Shown: positions 32,408 through 44,700 of the stretch, in pieces | How the letters are laid out: each line of letters starts with the position of its first letter | How positions within the stretch are numbered: position 1 is the first letter of the stretch | From: Pogona vitticeps | Taxonomy: Eukaryota > Chordata > Lepidosauria > Squamata > Agamidae | Assembly (NCBI RefSeq): GCF_051106095.1 | Contig: NC_135783.1 | Coordinates: 192,900,947-192,964,946 of the forward strand | Reading direction: 5' to 3' | Length of the DNA stretch: 64,000 nt | Program-made: the position numbers and the translations under genes | Notes under the pieces: generated by a model | What the model was told of the DNA's origin: nothing | Databases searched by the model: none | Seen by the model: the letters and a program-made list of their open reading frames with translations, nothing else

Positions 32408-33185
32408 GCTCATTTCATTGTGCAAAAATCTAGGCTGGGGGAAATCCTCAGCCTTTTTGCAAACAGGAAATAGTCAGTCATGCCGTTTATGAAAGACCAA
32501 AGATTTCCTCTGTGACCTTCAACAGGCAGGCCATTCCATAGGTACACAATCCAATTCATAGGTCATATATCTATAGGCTTGTTCAATCTGCAGGTGCACA
32601 GGCTTTCTTTCTAGTGGACCCTTGTACTTTTAAAGTAGGGCCTGAATAACACTTCCTACTCTGCTTAGGTGGAGAACCAGTTGGGGGAATGACTTATGTC
32701 CATATGCACTTACTCGCAAGTTTAAAAAAAGGGACTAATGTGGAAGTGCACATTGCCCATTTAACATGTCATGTTATTTAATCCACAGTTGATAGTGATT
32801 TGTTTCTCAGTGTAATTTCTGGTTAGGCACATCCATGACTAATACGGAGGGGTGGGAAGGAAAAACCCTGTGGGGCCGGAAATTCTTTGAAGTCCTCAAG
32901 GAAAGAGGTTCCCTTTGACCACAGCGTCAAAGCGATTGCATTTTGGCCCCTACCGCTCACTTAAAGACAACTGTTGTGAAGACATGCCACAGTTGATCAG
33001 GGCAGAATGAATGAATACGGGAAACCAGCTGGTGAAGGAGAGAATCAATAAGGCAAAGGAATACATTCCTTGGCAAATTGCCTGTGTTTGCTTAAGGAGG
33101 GAACCCCACAGACTGAGAATGTTGCATCCAACAGCACAATCTTCTTCATGCACACTCCACATGTTCAATGATCTATCCTCACTGA
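32408..33185. other. Intergenic, nothing recognised
   Basis: No gene or repeat family recognised. Confidence 0.45.
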
Positions 33186-33436
33186 CTGAAATTCTGTGGC
33201 TTAGTGTAGCAAGTTGCACTACAGTAGGCCTATTGAATCCGTGGGGATTTGGTGAGTCAACTCCACCATAAGCTTCACTGATTCAAATGGGCCTCCTCTA
33301 GTTGCAGCTGACTATGCGTTTGAATCAGTGAGGCAAGGAACACATCCCTTGATTTACTGGACAGAGTTGACATACCAGGGTTGATTCAGTGGGCCTACTT
33401 CAGTGTAACTTACTACACTAAGCAACAGGATTTCAG
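33186..33436. mobile_element. Palindromic MITE, family P, copy 2
   Basis: Starts ctgaaattctgtggcttagtg and ends with the inverted counterpart cactaagcaacaggatttcag. The internal blocks tgaatccgtggggatttggtgagtc and gattcaaatgggcc match copies 1 and 3. No coding capacity. Confidence 0.85.
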
Positions 33437-33745
33437 CTACTGCGTGGCACAGATCTTATAAACATCCCCTATTCAAGAATTACTCCTACCTCAGCACACA
33501 ATAAAGCAAAGGTTTAAAAGAACAAAGAAACCAGTTACTGTATACACAAACACACTGAATGATGAGATTAATGTTGTTCAATCTGTACTTTCCCTCCCTC
33601 TTTAGTTATGCAGTACATATGCATATGACATTCTGCATGTTTCAAAAAACAAATTAGCAGTTCTTGGTGTGTTATTTGTTAGAGTGATGCTGCCCTCTGG
33701 TGGACAGTTACTCTCATCAGGACTTTCATGACATTCCTTAGATTA

Positions 33746-34097
33746 AAACGTAAAGGTAAAGGTTCCCCTTGACAATTTTTGTCCAGTCGTGTCCGACTCT
33801 AGGGGGCGGTGCTCATCCCCGTTTCCAAGCCATAGAGCCAGCGTTTTGTCCAAAGACAATCTCCCGTGGTCACATGGCCAGTGTGACTTAGACACGGAAC
33901 GCCGTTACCTTCCCACCGAGGTGGTCCCTATTTATCTACTTGCATTTGCATGCTTTCGAACTGGTAGGCTGGCGAGGAGCTGGGACAAGCGAGGGACACT
34001 CACTCCGTCACGTGGATTCGATCTTACGATTGCGGGTCTTCTGACCCTGCAGCACAGAGGCTTCTGCAGTTTAGCCCACAGCACCACCACGTCCCCC
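33746..34097 (-). mobile_element. Sauria-type tRNA SINE, full length
   Basis: Reads on the minus strand from a tRNA-like head (gtggtggtgctgtgggctaa) through the shared body to gtcaaggggaacctttacc. It has a 12-bp target duplication TTCCTTAGATTA (33734-33745 and 34098-34109). Confidence 0.93.
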
Positions 34098-34109
34098 TTC
34101 CTTAGATTA

Positions 34110-34640
34110 GGCGGTGTGTTAATTTGTGAATTTAATAAAGTAAGCTCAAGGTTCATGCATGCTTGTTTGCTTCTATTCCTTTGCAAAAGTCGTCTGGACA
34201 ACATAATCCATATAATTTCTAAATCATGATGCCTAACAGAGGCAGCATATGCTGAAACCGCAACAGTTTTGGGAAGCAGAAACACAATCAGTTTGAGCTC
34301 AAGCCTCTGGGCTCAGGATCCCATCAGGCACAGAGGAAATTGTGTCTTTCCTGCTGTTTTCTGTCCAGGCATGTAAAGCTTCAGGTTTAGGTGCCAGAGC
34401 TGTCAGATGCTCAGTCGAAACCTGTGTTCCTTTCCCAAACTAATGAGCAATTACAAAACTAAATCAAGCTAATTGAAAGGAAGAAAGGAAAAAAGATTGA
34501 GGGAAGGTCAGGTTAGAATAAACAGGCAGTCTTTTTTGGACCTCAGCGAGACATAACTGCTTAGCACTTAGGATTCGTGTATTATTTCATCACTCTGTGA
34601 TTTAGTTTGATGACTTTTAGGTGAACCCAGGAACTATTTG
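34110..34640. other. Intergenic, nothing recognised
   Basis: No gene or repeat family recognised. Confidence 0.45.
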
Positions 34641-35262
34641 TTTTGTCAGATTAAAATAAATCTTGATCTCCGCTCGCAGGTGTCCCCGCACAGCCTCTGT
34701 GATCCGCGTACATGGGACTCCGGAGAGTGCAGCGTTCCGCAAGGTGGCTTGGGCTCTCACGGTTCCCACAGTTCTCCCGGGATTCCCGTTCAGGGATCCT
34801 TTTCAAAGGCGCCAACGAAGGGCTCCTCCACAGTGTAGGCAGTCACAGGCAGTCAACCCAGTACACTTCCTTTTATGATCCCTCCATCCCAGTTTCTTCT
34901 GACTCTTGTTCTTTCTCCCCCTTGCCAATACTTCCTCTGCCCCAGTCCTTATAGCTGTGCCTGCTCTTCAGCCTGACTCAGTTGTGAGTCCTTATTCCCA
35001 AAACTGCCTCTCCTTCCTGGGTGGGCTGACCATTCCCAGGCCCAGAATTATCCAGGTTTGGCAGGGCTTCCAGGGGGCTCAGGAGAACTCAGACAGCCTG
35101 CTCAAGATGTTGGCCACAGAGACACCCCACAACACAGCAGTTCAAGCTGCTTCTTCTTCTTCTTCTTCTTCTTCTTCTTCTTCTTCTTCTTCTTCTTCTT
35201 CTTCTTCTTCTTCTTCTTCTTCTTCTTCTTCTTCAGCATCTTAGAATAATGTTAACCCAACA
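34640..35262 (-). mobile_element. Candidate solo LTR with expanded CTT array
   Basis: A GC-richer block that reads on the minus strand from tgttgggttaac, through a TATA-like ataaaagg, to a GC-rich end before aaaataaatc. This layout suggests a solitary LTR of an unidentified family. No internal region and no clear target duplication was found, so the call is tentative. Confidence 0.3.
35151..35234. repeat. (CTT)28 microsatellite
   Basis: About 28 perfect ttc units near the edge of the GC-rich block. Confidence 0.97.
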
Positions 35263-35648
35263 CACAGTATTTAAAGACATAATTGAGCAGCTAACATGGA
35301 TGACATCATTAGGGATAAGGTACCCTGGGGTTTTAAATTAAAATTATTAGTATATTATAAAGAAGTAAGCTATATCTTGGCAGAAGAAGATAACTGCTGG
35401 GAATATGTATGAAAATGGCTACAGAAGAATTTGTAAACTGTGATGGGGGGTGTCTCTGTGGGTATGTACATACATATAAACAATATCCCTAAAATCAAAC
35501 CAAGAATAATGTAGTCAAGAAAGTGACTACAGTAAAAATGTAAGTGACATGAATGAGCAGATACTCAGGTCGTTAGGAACAGTAAAAATGAAAGTCCATC
35601 AGATAGAGCAAAGAGAGCTATTGAGGAGGATATCAAATAGATTCTGTG

Positions 35649-35891
35649 ATGGAAATCCTGTTGCTTAGGACCCTAAATCACGCTGGAATAAACCCATTGA
35701 ATCAATAGGGATTTGGTGAGCCAGCTCCTTCATAAATTCCATTGATTCAAATGGGCCTGTTCTAGTTGGGACTTGCTGTGCATTGAAATCAGTGGAACTT
35801 ACACAAGAGTTGACTCACCAAATACCATACCCACTGATTCAATGGGTCTACTCTAGTGCGATGTGCTATCCTAGATAACAGGATTTCAGCC
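35649..35891. mobile_element. Palindromic MITE, family P, copy 3
   Basis: Starts tggaaatcctgttgcttag and ends with agataacaggatttcagcca. The internal inverted blocks (gggatttggtgagcc / gactcaccaaatacc, and gattcaaatgggcctgttctag / gattcaatgggtctactctag) are well preserved. Confidence 0.87.
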
Positions 35892-36842
35892 ACAGAATGC
35901 TATGTACTGTATAATGTATAAGGAAAATAGATTTGGGAAAGAAATTTGATCTAATAAAGAGATAGAACTGGGCAGATAGTCCAATTTAAAATGTTCTTGA
36001 TGTGGAAGAATGAAAGTTAATGAGATCATCTTCCCTTACAATAAAGTTCCTTCTTCAAAGTATTCTGATAACAATGACAGAAAATAGGAGAAGAAAATTG
36101 CTCCTCATGATTAATGACTTCACTTGCTGAAGGAAGGGAGGAAGTGCTTCGATGTCCTAGCAAGAAAGGAGGAAGACATTCAGGAGCTGGAAACTTAGTT
36201 CTGTACTTCCATTTAAATGGTCTCACAGTAAATTGTCTCACAGAGACTGGGTTAGTCTAGGAGATGGAACAAACATGGAACAGGCCTTTGGTAAGATGCC
36301 TCTGAATTCTGATCGGCCATTATTATTTAGAACAAGACATACATCTATAATGTATGATTTAATAAAGGATGCAGTACGGAAAGCTCAGGAAGAATCCAAG
36401 GAAGATTTCTGTCCAACTTAATCCCCTTTTATCATTTTCAGTCCTATATTCAATTTTTAAAAGCCATCTGGGTGTTATTTTGATCCCTGGACTACCCATT
36501 ATGACCTACAATTACATAAAGACTAAAAAGTCAAGTGAGACCTTTGATCAGATCAATAGTATATGAAAATATTACACCCAACCTCTGGCTATTTGTCTGT
36601 TTATATAGCATTTACACCTTATGTACTTTATGATAAGAGGAAGAAAAAAAGAACAGGGACAATTTAGAGAAATCTAAATCTAAATTAGAAAATAAGCCCA
36701 GGAAATACCTCCTCTTGATACAGTACATGACCTTTTCAAACCAGTTAGAAAGATAATCTAGCATATATACTAAAATGGGCAACTGTTATTGAGATTTCTG
36801 TGCAACTTTGGAATTATTTCTGAATAACCATTAATGTGTACA
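35892..36842. other. Intergenic, nothing recognised
   Basis: A short open frame at 36233-36421 has no recognisable homology. No repeat family identified. Confidence 0.45.
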
Positions 36843-36945
36843 GTGATTTATTGATGTCCTGATTTATTGATCGGACTTCTATACCACCCACCTGGCTGCA
36901 AGGCCACTCTGGGTGGTTTGCAACATGGTAAAACAATAACACTTT
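36843..36945 (-). mobile_element. LINE (L2-type) 3' tail
   Basis: The block tatagaagtccgatcaataaatcagg (minus strand) with gcaaaccacccagagtggcc is the 3'-end motif of reptile L2-type LINEs and of SINEs that copy it. Confidence 0.55.
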
Positions 36946-37084
36946 AAAAATATGGAACATGGTGGTTATATAGAAATCAAACCCCAAAATAAAAATTCCA
37001 ACATAACAATTGCAATTTCAGAATAATTGCTTTTAAACGATACCAAAATGGTAGGAAACGCCAGTTAGAAAGTTAAATACTGTA

Positions 37085-37285
37085 TATAGATTTATGTTAT
37101 GTTGTGTGCTGTCAAATTGCATCTGACTTGATAGTAACTCTAGTAAGGTTTTGATGACATGTAAAATATTTAAGTAGTAGTTTTACTAGTGACACCCTCA
37201 AGTAAGTATCCATGGCTGAGTAGGAATTTAAACCCAGGTCTCCTGAGTCTGTCACTTCATCCACTACACTGCACTGCCTCTCTAG
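37085..37285 (-). mobile_element. tRNA-derived SINE, MIR-like layout
   Basis: On the minus strand it has tgtagtggatgaagtgacag, a B-box-like ctgggtttaaattcctac and a 3' part agttactatcaagtcagatg. Same family as 14285-14482. Confidence 0.65.
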
Positions 37286-38787
37286 GTATAGATTTAGGGA
37301 CACTGGGAGCAAGGACAGTGCTTCGCTCTTCTCTTCAGGAGACATGCAATCTTGTGCCCACCAGATTATTTAATAGTCCAAAGGCCTTTGAGGAACTTCA
37401 GCTCTTCTGGGAACCCACTAGAGTCCTGAAGTATATTTCAAACAGAAAGAAGATATAATAACAAAAGGAATGTTAGTTAGAAAAACTGAAAGCCAAGAGC
37501 AAAGTGATGGGCCCAATTTTTTAAAAAGTTCATCATTTTTAATTATGTCATGCAGATGCAATACCAAGTAAGGAAGGCCATAGATATGGTTGCATTTCCT
37601 TAAGGGAAAAGCGACTTTTAATCTGATGAAGAACCAAATGAGAATGATCCTCATGGTGGAGAAGACAGATACAACCATATCTTTGAACAAAACATTGTTC
37701 AAACAACTTTCTTCCATTGTTGATCAGAAGTACAACAGTGCAAGAACTTTATATTACACCAGAAGCATTTGAGAAGAGGACTCATTCAGCTTCTTGTCCA
37801 GTCAAGGAATTCACTACATGCAATGTTCACTGTTCGGTGCACTTCAGCTTGCCTCTAGATTTGGTTTTCAGCCAACACATCAAGTCCTGGTACTCCTTCT
37901 TGTTCATTCATCTTCTCAAAAGGTTCAAATGCTTTTGGCTCACAGTGCCAGGTTCTACTGCAGCTGTTGGTGCATCTCTTGAATGCTTTGCCTCAAGCCT
38001 GGTCAGATGTCAACTTGGGAAGAATGAAGAAGAAATGTAGAAGAGGATGCCTGCACAGAACAGAACACATCCTGTGTACAGGGCAACATTTTACTGAATT
38101 CATAGTGAAATAAAATTGTTTTAAAAGCCACATTGTGTGTCTAAACTGGAGTGTGAACATTTCGGTTGAGTGGGTTTATTTAAAATTTGTCTACATGCCA
38201 GAGGTTGCTGGTGACTCCAAGTATACAGAGTTGGGGAATCCATTATGGGTTTTAATCTCAATATACAGGAAGTATTCAAGCTGCCCAATCTATTTGGGGG
38301 GTAAAGTTCAGCACCTTGGACACCTCCTGGGCAGTTCTGACTAAAAGCTGGAGTTGATTCACTTCCTTCACAAACCAGGAGTCACTAGCTGTTGCAATTC
38401 CATGCTTAGCTTAGATCAGCATGCACTCACCTGTCTCATCTCAGCTACCGCTGAACACGACGATGCAGTGGACTCCACTGAAGTGCAATTTGGTATTGTC
38501 TTGTACCAATCTGTTCCCTGTTCATCCTCATTATCACCTTGTTTCTCACATCTTCATCCTGCCTAGGAATGTTAGCTGACAAGGACTAACAAATGAGGAC
38601 AGGATGCATTCACAGATCCCACTGACAACCCCTACTAACATAGGAAAGAGAGCAAACCAGCTTTATACATTAGTCCTGAAATTCCAGGAAACATTCACGT
38701 TTCCTCTCTAGCTTGTGTTAGTTTTCTCTTTCCAAAAGTTTAATTCAACTATAAAATAATAATCTTAGAATATAATCTATTAATAAT
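37286..38787. other. Intergenic, unassigned open frame with poly(A)-like signal
   Basis: A 107-codon open frame at 37717-38040 is followed by AATAAA at about 38110. The predicted protein has no family resemblance I recognise. It might be a processed pseudogene or non-coding RNA, or chance. No other feature seen. Confidence 0.25.
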
Positions 38788-38919
38788 CATAGATTTCAGA
38801 ACTGGAAGGGACCCTATGGATTATCAAGTACAGCCCCTGCCAAGCAGGGAGAGTGGGGAACCAAACTCCCAATCTCTGGATCTGCAGCCAGAGACCTAAA
38901 CTGCTGAGCTATGGCAAGA
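38788..38919 (-). mobile_element. tRNA-derived SINE, family Q copy 2
   Basis: On the minus strand: agctcagcagtttaggtctctggctgcag, a B box gggagtttggttccccac, and gggtcccttccagttctg. Same family as 16428 and 49108. Confidence 0.75.
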
Positions 38920-41122
38920 TTACAAAAATCACTCATTCATAAGGTTGCCATAAGTTGGAGGTGATGTGATGGCACATAACAAAAACATGTTTGCATTATG
39001 AAGAAAGTGGCCCCTTTACATAGAATACATATGGTCATTTTAAAACGCTAGCCCGTTTCAAATAGGAATCTGTTCAGTGTATTAACAAAATAGCAGATAA
39101 CCCCTGATCCATTTCCTGAAAGAATCTCTTACGCAAATTTTCCAGCAACGCTGCACCTGCCGGGCAATCTTTCCGTGGGGGCCTGACTTTGCACTGCTCG
39201 GTTTCCAGAATGATAACAACAGTTACTCATCTAAGCTCAGCTGTTGCGCTTAATCATCCACAGCATGCAATGTTTACAGTGTTTTATAGTAACTGAGATT
39301 TGAATACTGGCAGGAGATGGCTGCTCAAGTATAAAAAAATATGGTCATAATCCTAAAAGACCTTAATCGTTATAAATCTCCCACAGGGCCAACTGCATCC
39401 ACATTTCTCTGCTTCCAGCTTTGACTGTTTAGATTTCATCACACACTGAAGCCTTTGCCATCGGCAAATGGGTCTCACATGCTATGTTCCCTTTTCAGTT
39501 GTTCTAGAGAAAACTTATTGTTTTTTAAAAAATATATTGAAAAAAAAGAATAGAGCAATTGCTTTTAAGATAAATCCCTCCTGGTGGAGGGGAAAGGTGC
39601 AGGTCATATAACTCTAGAACTATTTTCATACCATGAACCAGGAAGATAATGGAGAGCTCTTGCTTTCTGTCCTAGTGATTTAAAAAAGCCTTCAGTTTTC
39701 ACTATGGTATATAAAAGATTAGCATAGCTGAAGCCAAAGAATGAGGAGAACAATAAAGGGTACTTTTCTTTGAGAGAGATCAACCTTCATGCTAGCAACT
39801 TAAATAATAAAAAGATCTTTACTATAAGATTTTCTTATTTTAATTAAAAGTTAGAAGTTGTGTTTTTACTGACCGGAGCCACTATTTTCTTCTTGCTACA
39901 ACAATCTTTCTTCATCTTTTATAAGATTTGTGGCACATCTAACGTACATCAAAACTTGAAGATCAGCCCATTTCCAGAAAAGGAGTTCTTTCTTGAAGTG
40001 AAAAATGTCTGCCATAGCCCATGACAATTTTTTACTACCTATCTTGCCTTTTAGGATCATTTGGTGTAAGATAAACAAAGACTCTTTTCTACTGCAATTG
40101 TTAACACTGAGAGTTTTGTTTTAAAAAGCAGCAGTTTTTCTTTCTCCTTGGCGTACTCCTTTCTATTTTGGAGACGTCTACTCCAGATGTTCAGCCCCCA
40201 GTGGGTGCTGGAATATGCAATTTCAGCATCAAGTGCCAAGCACAGTGAGACAACCCAAGTTAAGCCAACAAAGCCCCACAAACAGTAACAAAGGTCCTGT
40301 GATGGGAATGGGTTTTCCGCTATCCTCCTTCCTGAGAGCCCCAGATTCTCCTGTGTGGTCTCTGGGTAGATCCCAAGAGCCCGGATAGGTGGGGAGGGTC
40401 TACTTTCCAATCCATCCACAGTACGAACATGATGGAGAGATTGGGGGGGGGCAGCAGTGGAGTGGTCTCAACCCAAACAATCCTGTCCATTTCTGCCTTC
40501 TACAGTAATAACCTCATAAAGGAAATTATTTGATTTCGTCAAGCAATTTAGACATAGGTACTAATGGAAAATCTAGCATAGCTTTTTCTTCCTGAAGCAC
40601 TCCTCATTTCTAGGAAAGTTTTCTTGACTGCCCTCTGGACAGCAACCCTGACATCTGCTAAGGTTTAGTTTCCAAATGCTGCTACAATGACAACTCCCAG
40701 ACCTGCAGCTGTGGGGTAAATGATGATGAAACCAAAACAAAATAGTTTGTTTTAAGGAATGCTAGGATACGATAACAGTAATTACTAAAGTAATTACAAT
40801 AAGGCATTCAGTACTTTCTGGTACTGAATGCCTTATTGAATCTCATGATATTACAATGGCCCAACCCTATCTTGGGAAGTTGGGTTAGGGTTAGGAGTTC
40901 TAATTCTTTTTGAAATTGTGGTTGTAGACCAGATTGTCCAAAAAAAATATTGTTCTGTTGCTACAATTTGTAGAGGGAATTCCACGTCTTCACCTTTCAA
41001 GTAAAGAGGTGTATACGTATCTGAAAGTTTCCTCAAGAATAATAAGCACATGGAAATCTAGCTGTTTAATACATTAGCATTGAATTTCTACTGTCAGTGA
41101 TGGAGTGAAGAATGTGTAGGAT
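38920..41122. other. Intergenic, nothing recognised
   Basis: A+T-rich, no gene or clear repeat. A short inverted pair (ctggtactgaatgccttatt / aataaggcattcagtacttt) lies at about 40798-40837. Confidence 0.45.
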
Positions 41123-41236
41123 GCCTGAAAGCTTGGAAAAGTTACCTCGTTGATACAAACCCCCAGCCAATATGGCCAGCAGCCACACTGGCCAAGGGGA
41201 CACAGGGCTATAGTCCAATAATGTAACTTTTCAGGC
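41123..41236. mobile_element. hAT-like MITE remnant
   Basis: Ends cctgaaagcttggaaaagttac and, inverted, gagcctgaaaagttacatt. The central part (ggccagcagccacactggcc) is palindromic. A relative lies at 58894-58992. Confidence 0.6.
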
Positions 41237-41910
41237 TCTGGGAGTTCTTGCCTCATGTGCCCGAAAAACATGCCTTGGTTTGGGGTATGATGTTGCTTGA
41301 CTTAGAAATGGCACCATTTGGTGCTTTCTTTTCTGCAGCAAAATGTCCGAGACATTTTTCATTACATTCAGATATTTCCTTCATTGTACCTACTAAGAGA
41401 GCATATTTTGAGATGCTCGGGGTTTTCTTTATTTGACTCGGTCCTCAACATTCACAGCTGTCCTTATTAATATGGCTGACAGAGGATTTGTTTATCTACC
41501 GAGACGTGTGTGTCCTAAGCTTTTGACAATGTCTTTTTTCAGGAAGGTGGCTGAATGACACAAGAGACTATATGGAAGAAATGTGACAGAAAACAGCTAT
41601 CCCAGGACACAATTCCTCCTGGGACAGATGCTATTTGCCCCCTCCAATCAAGATGTATGAGAGCAACAGACCAAATGGCAAATCAAACCAAAGGCTCCAG
41701 TCCAGCCTTACAGGGTGGCCAGTCAGTTCCCTACATGAATCTCTCAACCAGGCCGTAAGTACAACTGGACCCCGCATTTCTGTTCCTCAGCAATACAGAG
41801 CTACAGCAACAAATATACAGAGTATCTCAGCCCAATTTAAGTTATTTTGGCATGTGAGTCAGAAGTCCTATAGCCACATCTACCTGTCCCTGGCAGTAAA
41901 AATACAACAG
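41237..41910. other. Intergenic, nothing recognised
   Basis: Short open frames only, without recognisable homology. Confidence 0.4.
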
Positions 41911-42046
41911 TGGCTGAAATCCAGTAGTGAGAAGCAACTTGAGTAACCCCATTCAATCAATGAGACTTACAGAGAACTTGACTCAGCAAACCCCCACTGA
42001 TTCAATAGGCCTGCTCTAGGTGCAGTTTACTACTGGATTTCAGCCA
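41911..42046. mobile_element. Palindromic MITE, family P, copy 4 (short)
   Basis: The termini TGGCTGAAATCCAGTAGT and CTACTGGATTTCAGCCA are almost perfect inverted repeats. The internal block tgattcaataggcctgctctag is shared with the other copies. The element is shorter, having lost part of the interior. Confidence 0.87.
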
Positions 42047-43478
42047 ATGACAAATTAAAGTAACTGTTTGCTGTCCTGTCAGTCACAGCACCCGAATTAG
42101 CTATGTGAGTTGACCGTCTCCATCTGTCTCATGGTAACAATATGTGGCAGAGTATAATATGGGGATACGCTACAGCAAACGTAGGAGCTGATAAGCCTAC
42201 AAAACCCCATTTTGTTGAAGCAATGAGGCATGACAGTTTACCACTTGTACTAACTATACATCAGACAGTGTGTTCTCTGCCTATTACACACTGCTTTTAT
42301 TATAACTCTTCCCATCATTTCATTCCTTTCAGTTCTTTCATTCAGTTTACTGCAGACAGATGACTATTACGGCGTAATGTTTCTCTGGCTACTGAGTACT
42401 CCCGCTGTAGGACAGGTTTTATGTATCAGAAGCTTTTTGTTAAGTTAAAAGCAGAGTTACGTTGGTGCAGCTTGCCTTGACGCATTCTTTTCAAAGTTGT
42501 AAGAAGAAGAAAAACACTATTTTCTATGCACCCAGTTCAAAAGTAGAGGAGGCTGTAAAATATTAATGCAAATGTATTTCCATTTGTTCCCCCCTTTGTC
42601 TTAGTGTCTTTAAGAGTTGTCTTCCCTTCCTCTTTTTGCTCGATGCAGATGAAAACATGACAGTGGGTGTCTTTTTAAAAAGAAAAGTGAAAGAACTGGT
42701 GACAGGCAACACTTGGTTGCTTTCTCAATGCTCTTAAGCTTTGTCTATGCAAAAGAAAGAAGAGACAAGACTAGCTAGAAAGCATTTCATCATGAATGAT
42801 AATAGGGTAACACTTTTCCTGGGCTGTGTGCCATCTCCTAATAATTTCCCATCATCCCTAGATTCATAAATGTCAAATTTGCTTCACCCACTTAACAAAG
42901 ATTGTATAGTATCTCAGTGTCTAAAGTAGAAGCCAGTGCAGTGATACCAACCCAACACATCAGCCTACCATTTATTTGTTTTTATTATATTGATATCCCA
43001 TTCTTCTTTCAAGGGATCAGGTGTCCTCTCTGGCAAAGTTCAGTCCTCTGTTGAAAGGGTTTTCAGATGGCAGCTCTGTCTTCGAGGTAATCCTTGGTTT
43101 GATGGCTGTCTGCCTTTAGCTGGAGGAGAAAATAAATGAAATTCATAAACATTCCCTTTAATATCTGGCTTGACCCTCACTGTCTGTGTCACATATACTG
43201 CACGTGTGAGCATAGGAAAGCCGGCCAGCGCTTGTACGCTAGATGGCAGCATTACACTGGCTTACCAATTCTGCTTCTGAATTATGCTAATTTCTTTACC
43301 CTTGGTCTCAACCACTGAGGGCACTTCTCAGTTTGCTACTGTTGCATGTATCTGATCATTTATTCTTCCTTGGTTAGTCTGAGCCCGAGTTAAAGAACTC
43401 TCCTTATTCAAGTCTCTCCAAAATTTAAAAAAAACACACACATACCAAAAAAACAGGCTGTGTTTGATTTTACTGCAT
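42047..43478. other. Intergenic, nothing recognised
   Basis: No gene or clear repeat family. Confidence 0.4.
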
Positions 43479-43806
43479 TGTGGCGCTGTGGGCTAAACCG
43501 CAGAAGCCTGTGCTGCAGGGTCAGAAGACCAGCAGTCATAAGATCGAATCCATGCAACGGAGTGAGCTCCCGTCGCTTTGTCCCAGCTCCTCGCCAACCT
43601 AGCAGTTTGAAAGCATGCAAATGCGAGTAAATAGGTACCACCTCGGTGGGAAGGTAAAACGGCGTTCCCTAGTCACGCTGGCCATGTGGCAACGGAAACT
43701 GTCTTTGGACAAGTGCTGGCTCTACAGCTTGAAAACGGGGATAAGCACCGCCCCCTAGAGTCGGACACGACTGGACTAAAAATGTCAAGGGGAACCTTTA
43801 CCTTTA
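43479..43806 (+). mobile_element. Sauria-type tRNA SINE
   Basis: The tRNA-like head gtggcgctgtgggctaaacc, B-box-like aagatcgaatcca, body and 3' end gtcaaggggaacctttacct are all present. It ends in cctttataat. Confidence 0.93.
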
Positions 43807-44454
43807 TAATAACACAAAGATCCAGGTTATGTTCAAGTCTTTATGTTTTCTGACCATGTAGACAGCACAGGCCAAACCCCAAAGATGTATAAAACTGAGC
43901 TGAATGGTCTGCATTTCCATGGAGGTATACCTTCATCAATTTTTCAACGTGTCAGAATCAAGAAGTCTATCTAGTAAGGAAATAATGGTATATGTCAGCT
44001 CTCAATGCATTGATGTGCCATATTAGACTGAAGCAGCTTGTGGGTGTTGAATTTAAAGTGGCTGACTGGAACTGGGGAGATCTAGGTCTTATTCCTGACT
44101 GAGTGATGAGACTCACAGGGGTGATCTTGGGGTTGCCAATGTCTGAAAGCCTAACCTACTTCACAGGTTTCTTCTGTGCAACATGAAGGAAAAAAGATAA
44201 TTCTTCATTACATGAGGAGGAGATTATCTTCTTTCCTAAAGCTGTTGCACCAAAGCTATAGGTTGGGGAACTGATGGCCCTCCAGATGGTGACAGACTCC
44301 AGCTCCCATCTTGACCAACAGAAGGAGATTAATGGGAGAGTATTTCACTATGCGCTAGATGGCCACAAGTTCTCATGTCTGGCTCTGTAACAGAAGAGCA
44401 CCCAATTTAAACCAAATGTATTGCTTAATGACCTTGTTTTTTTCCCAGCAGTAA

Positions 44455-44700
44455 AACAAAAAGCAAAGAGTGCTGCTTATGTACCACTCCATAGTGCTTA
44501 AAGCTCTTTCTCGGTGGTTTACAATTTTTAATTATGCAGGCTAATCATCGCCTCCCCCCCCCTCACATTTCTGACCTCAGAAGGCCCAGTCACCCTTGAG
44601 CTGGCTACCTGAACTGATCGGGATCAAACACAAGTTGTGAACAGAGGCTTGGCTGCTCTACTGCAGTTCAACCACTATGCCATGAGGCTCAGTAGATGTG
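44455..44700 (-). mobile_element. tRNA-derived SINE with L2-like tail, second copy
   Basis: Same family as 13030-13275: the minus strand runs from gcctcatggcatagtggttg, through a weak B box, to the tail agagctttaagcactatgga. Confidence 0.7.

Noticed and set aside
44270-44340. Possible hAT MITE (ggccctccagatgg block)
   Set aside because: Resembles the 6687 element only over a short block; no inverted end or target duplication found.
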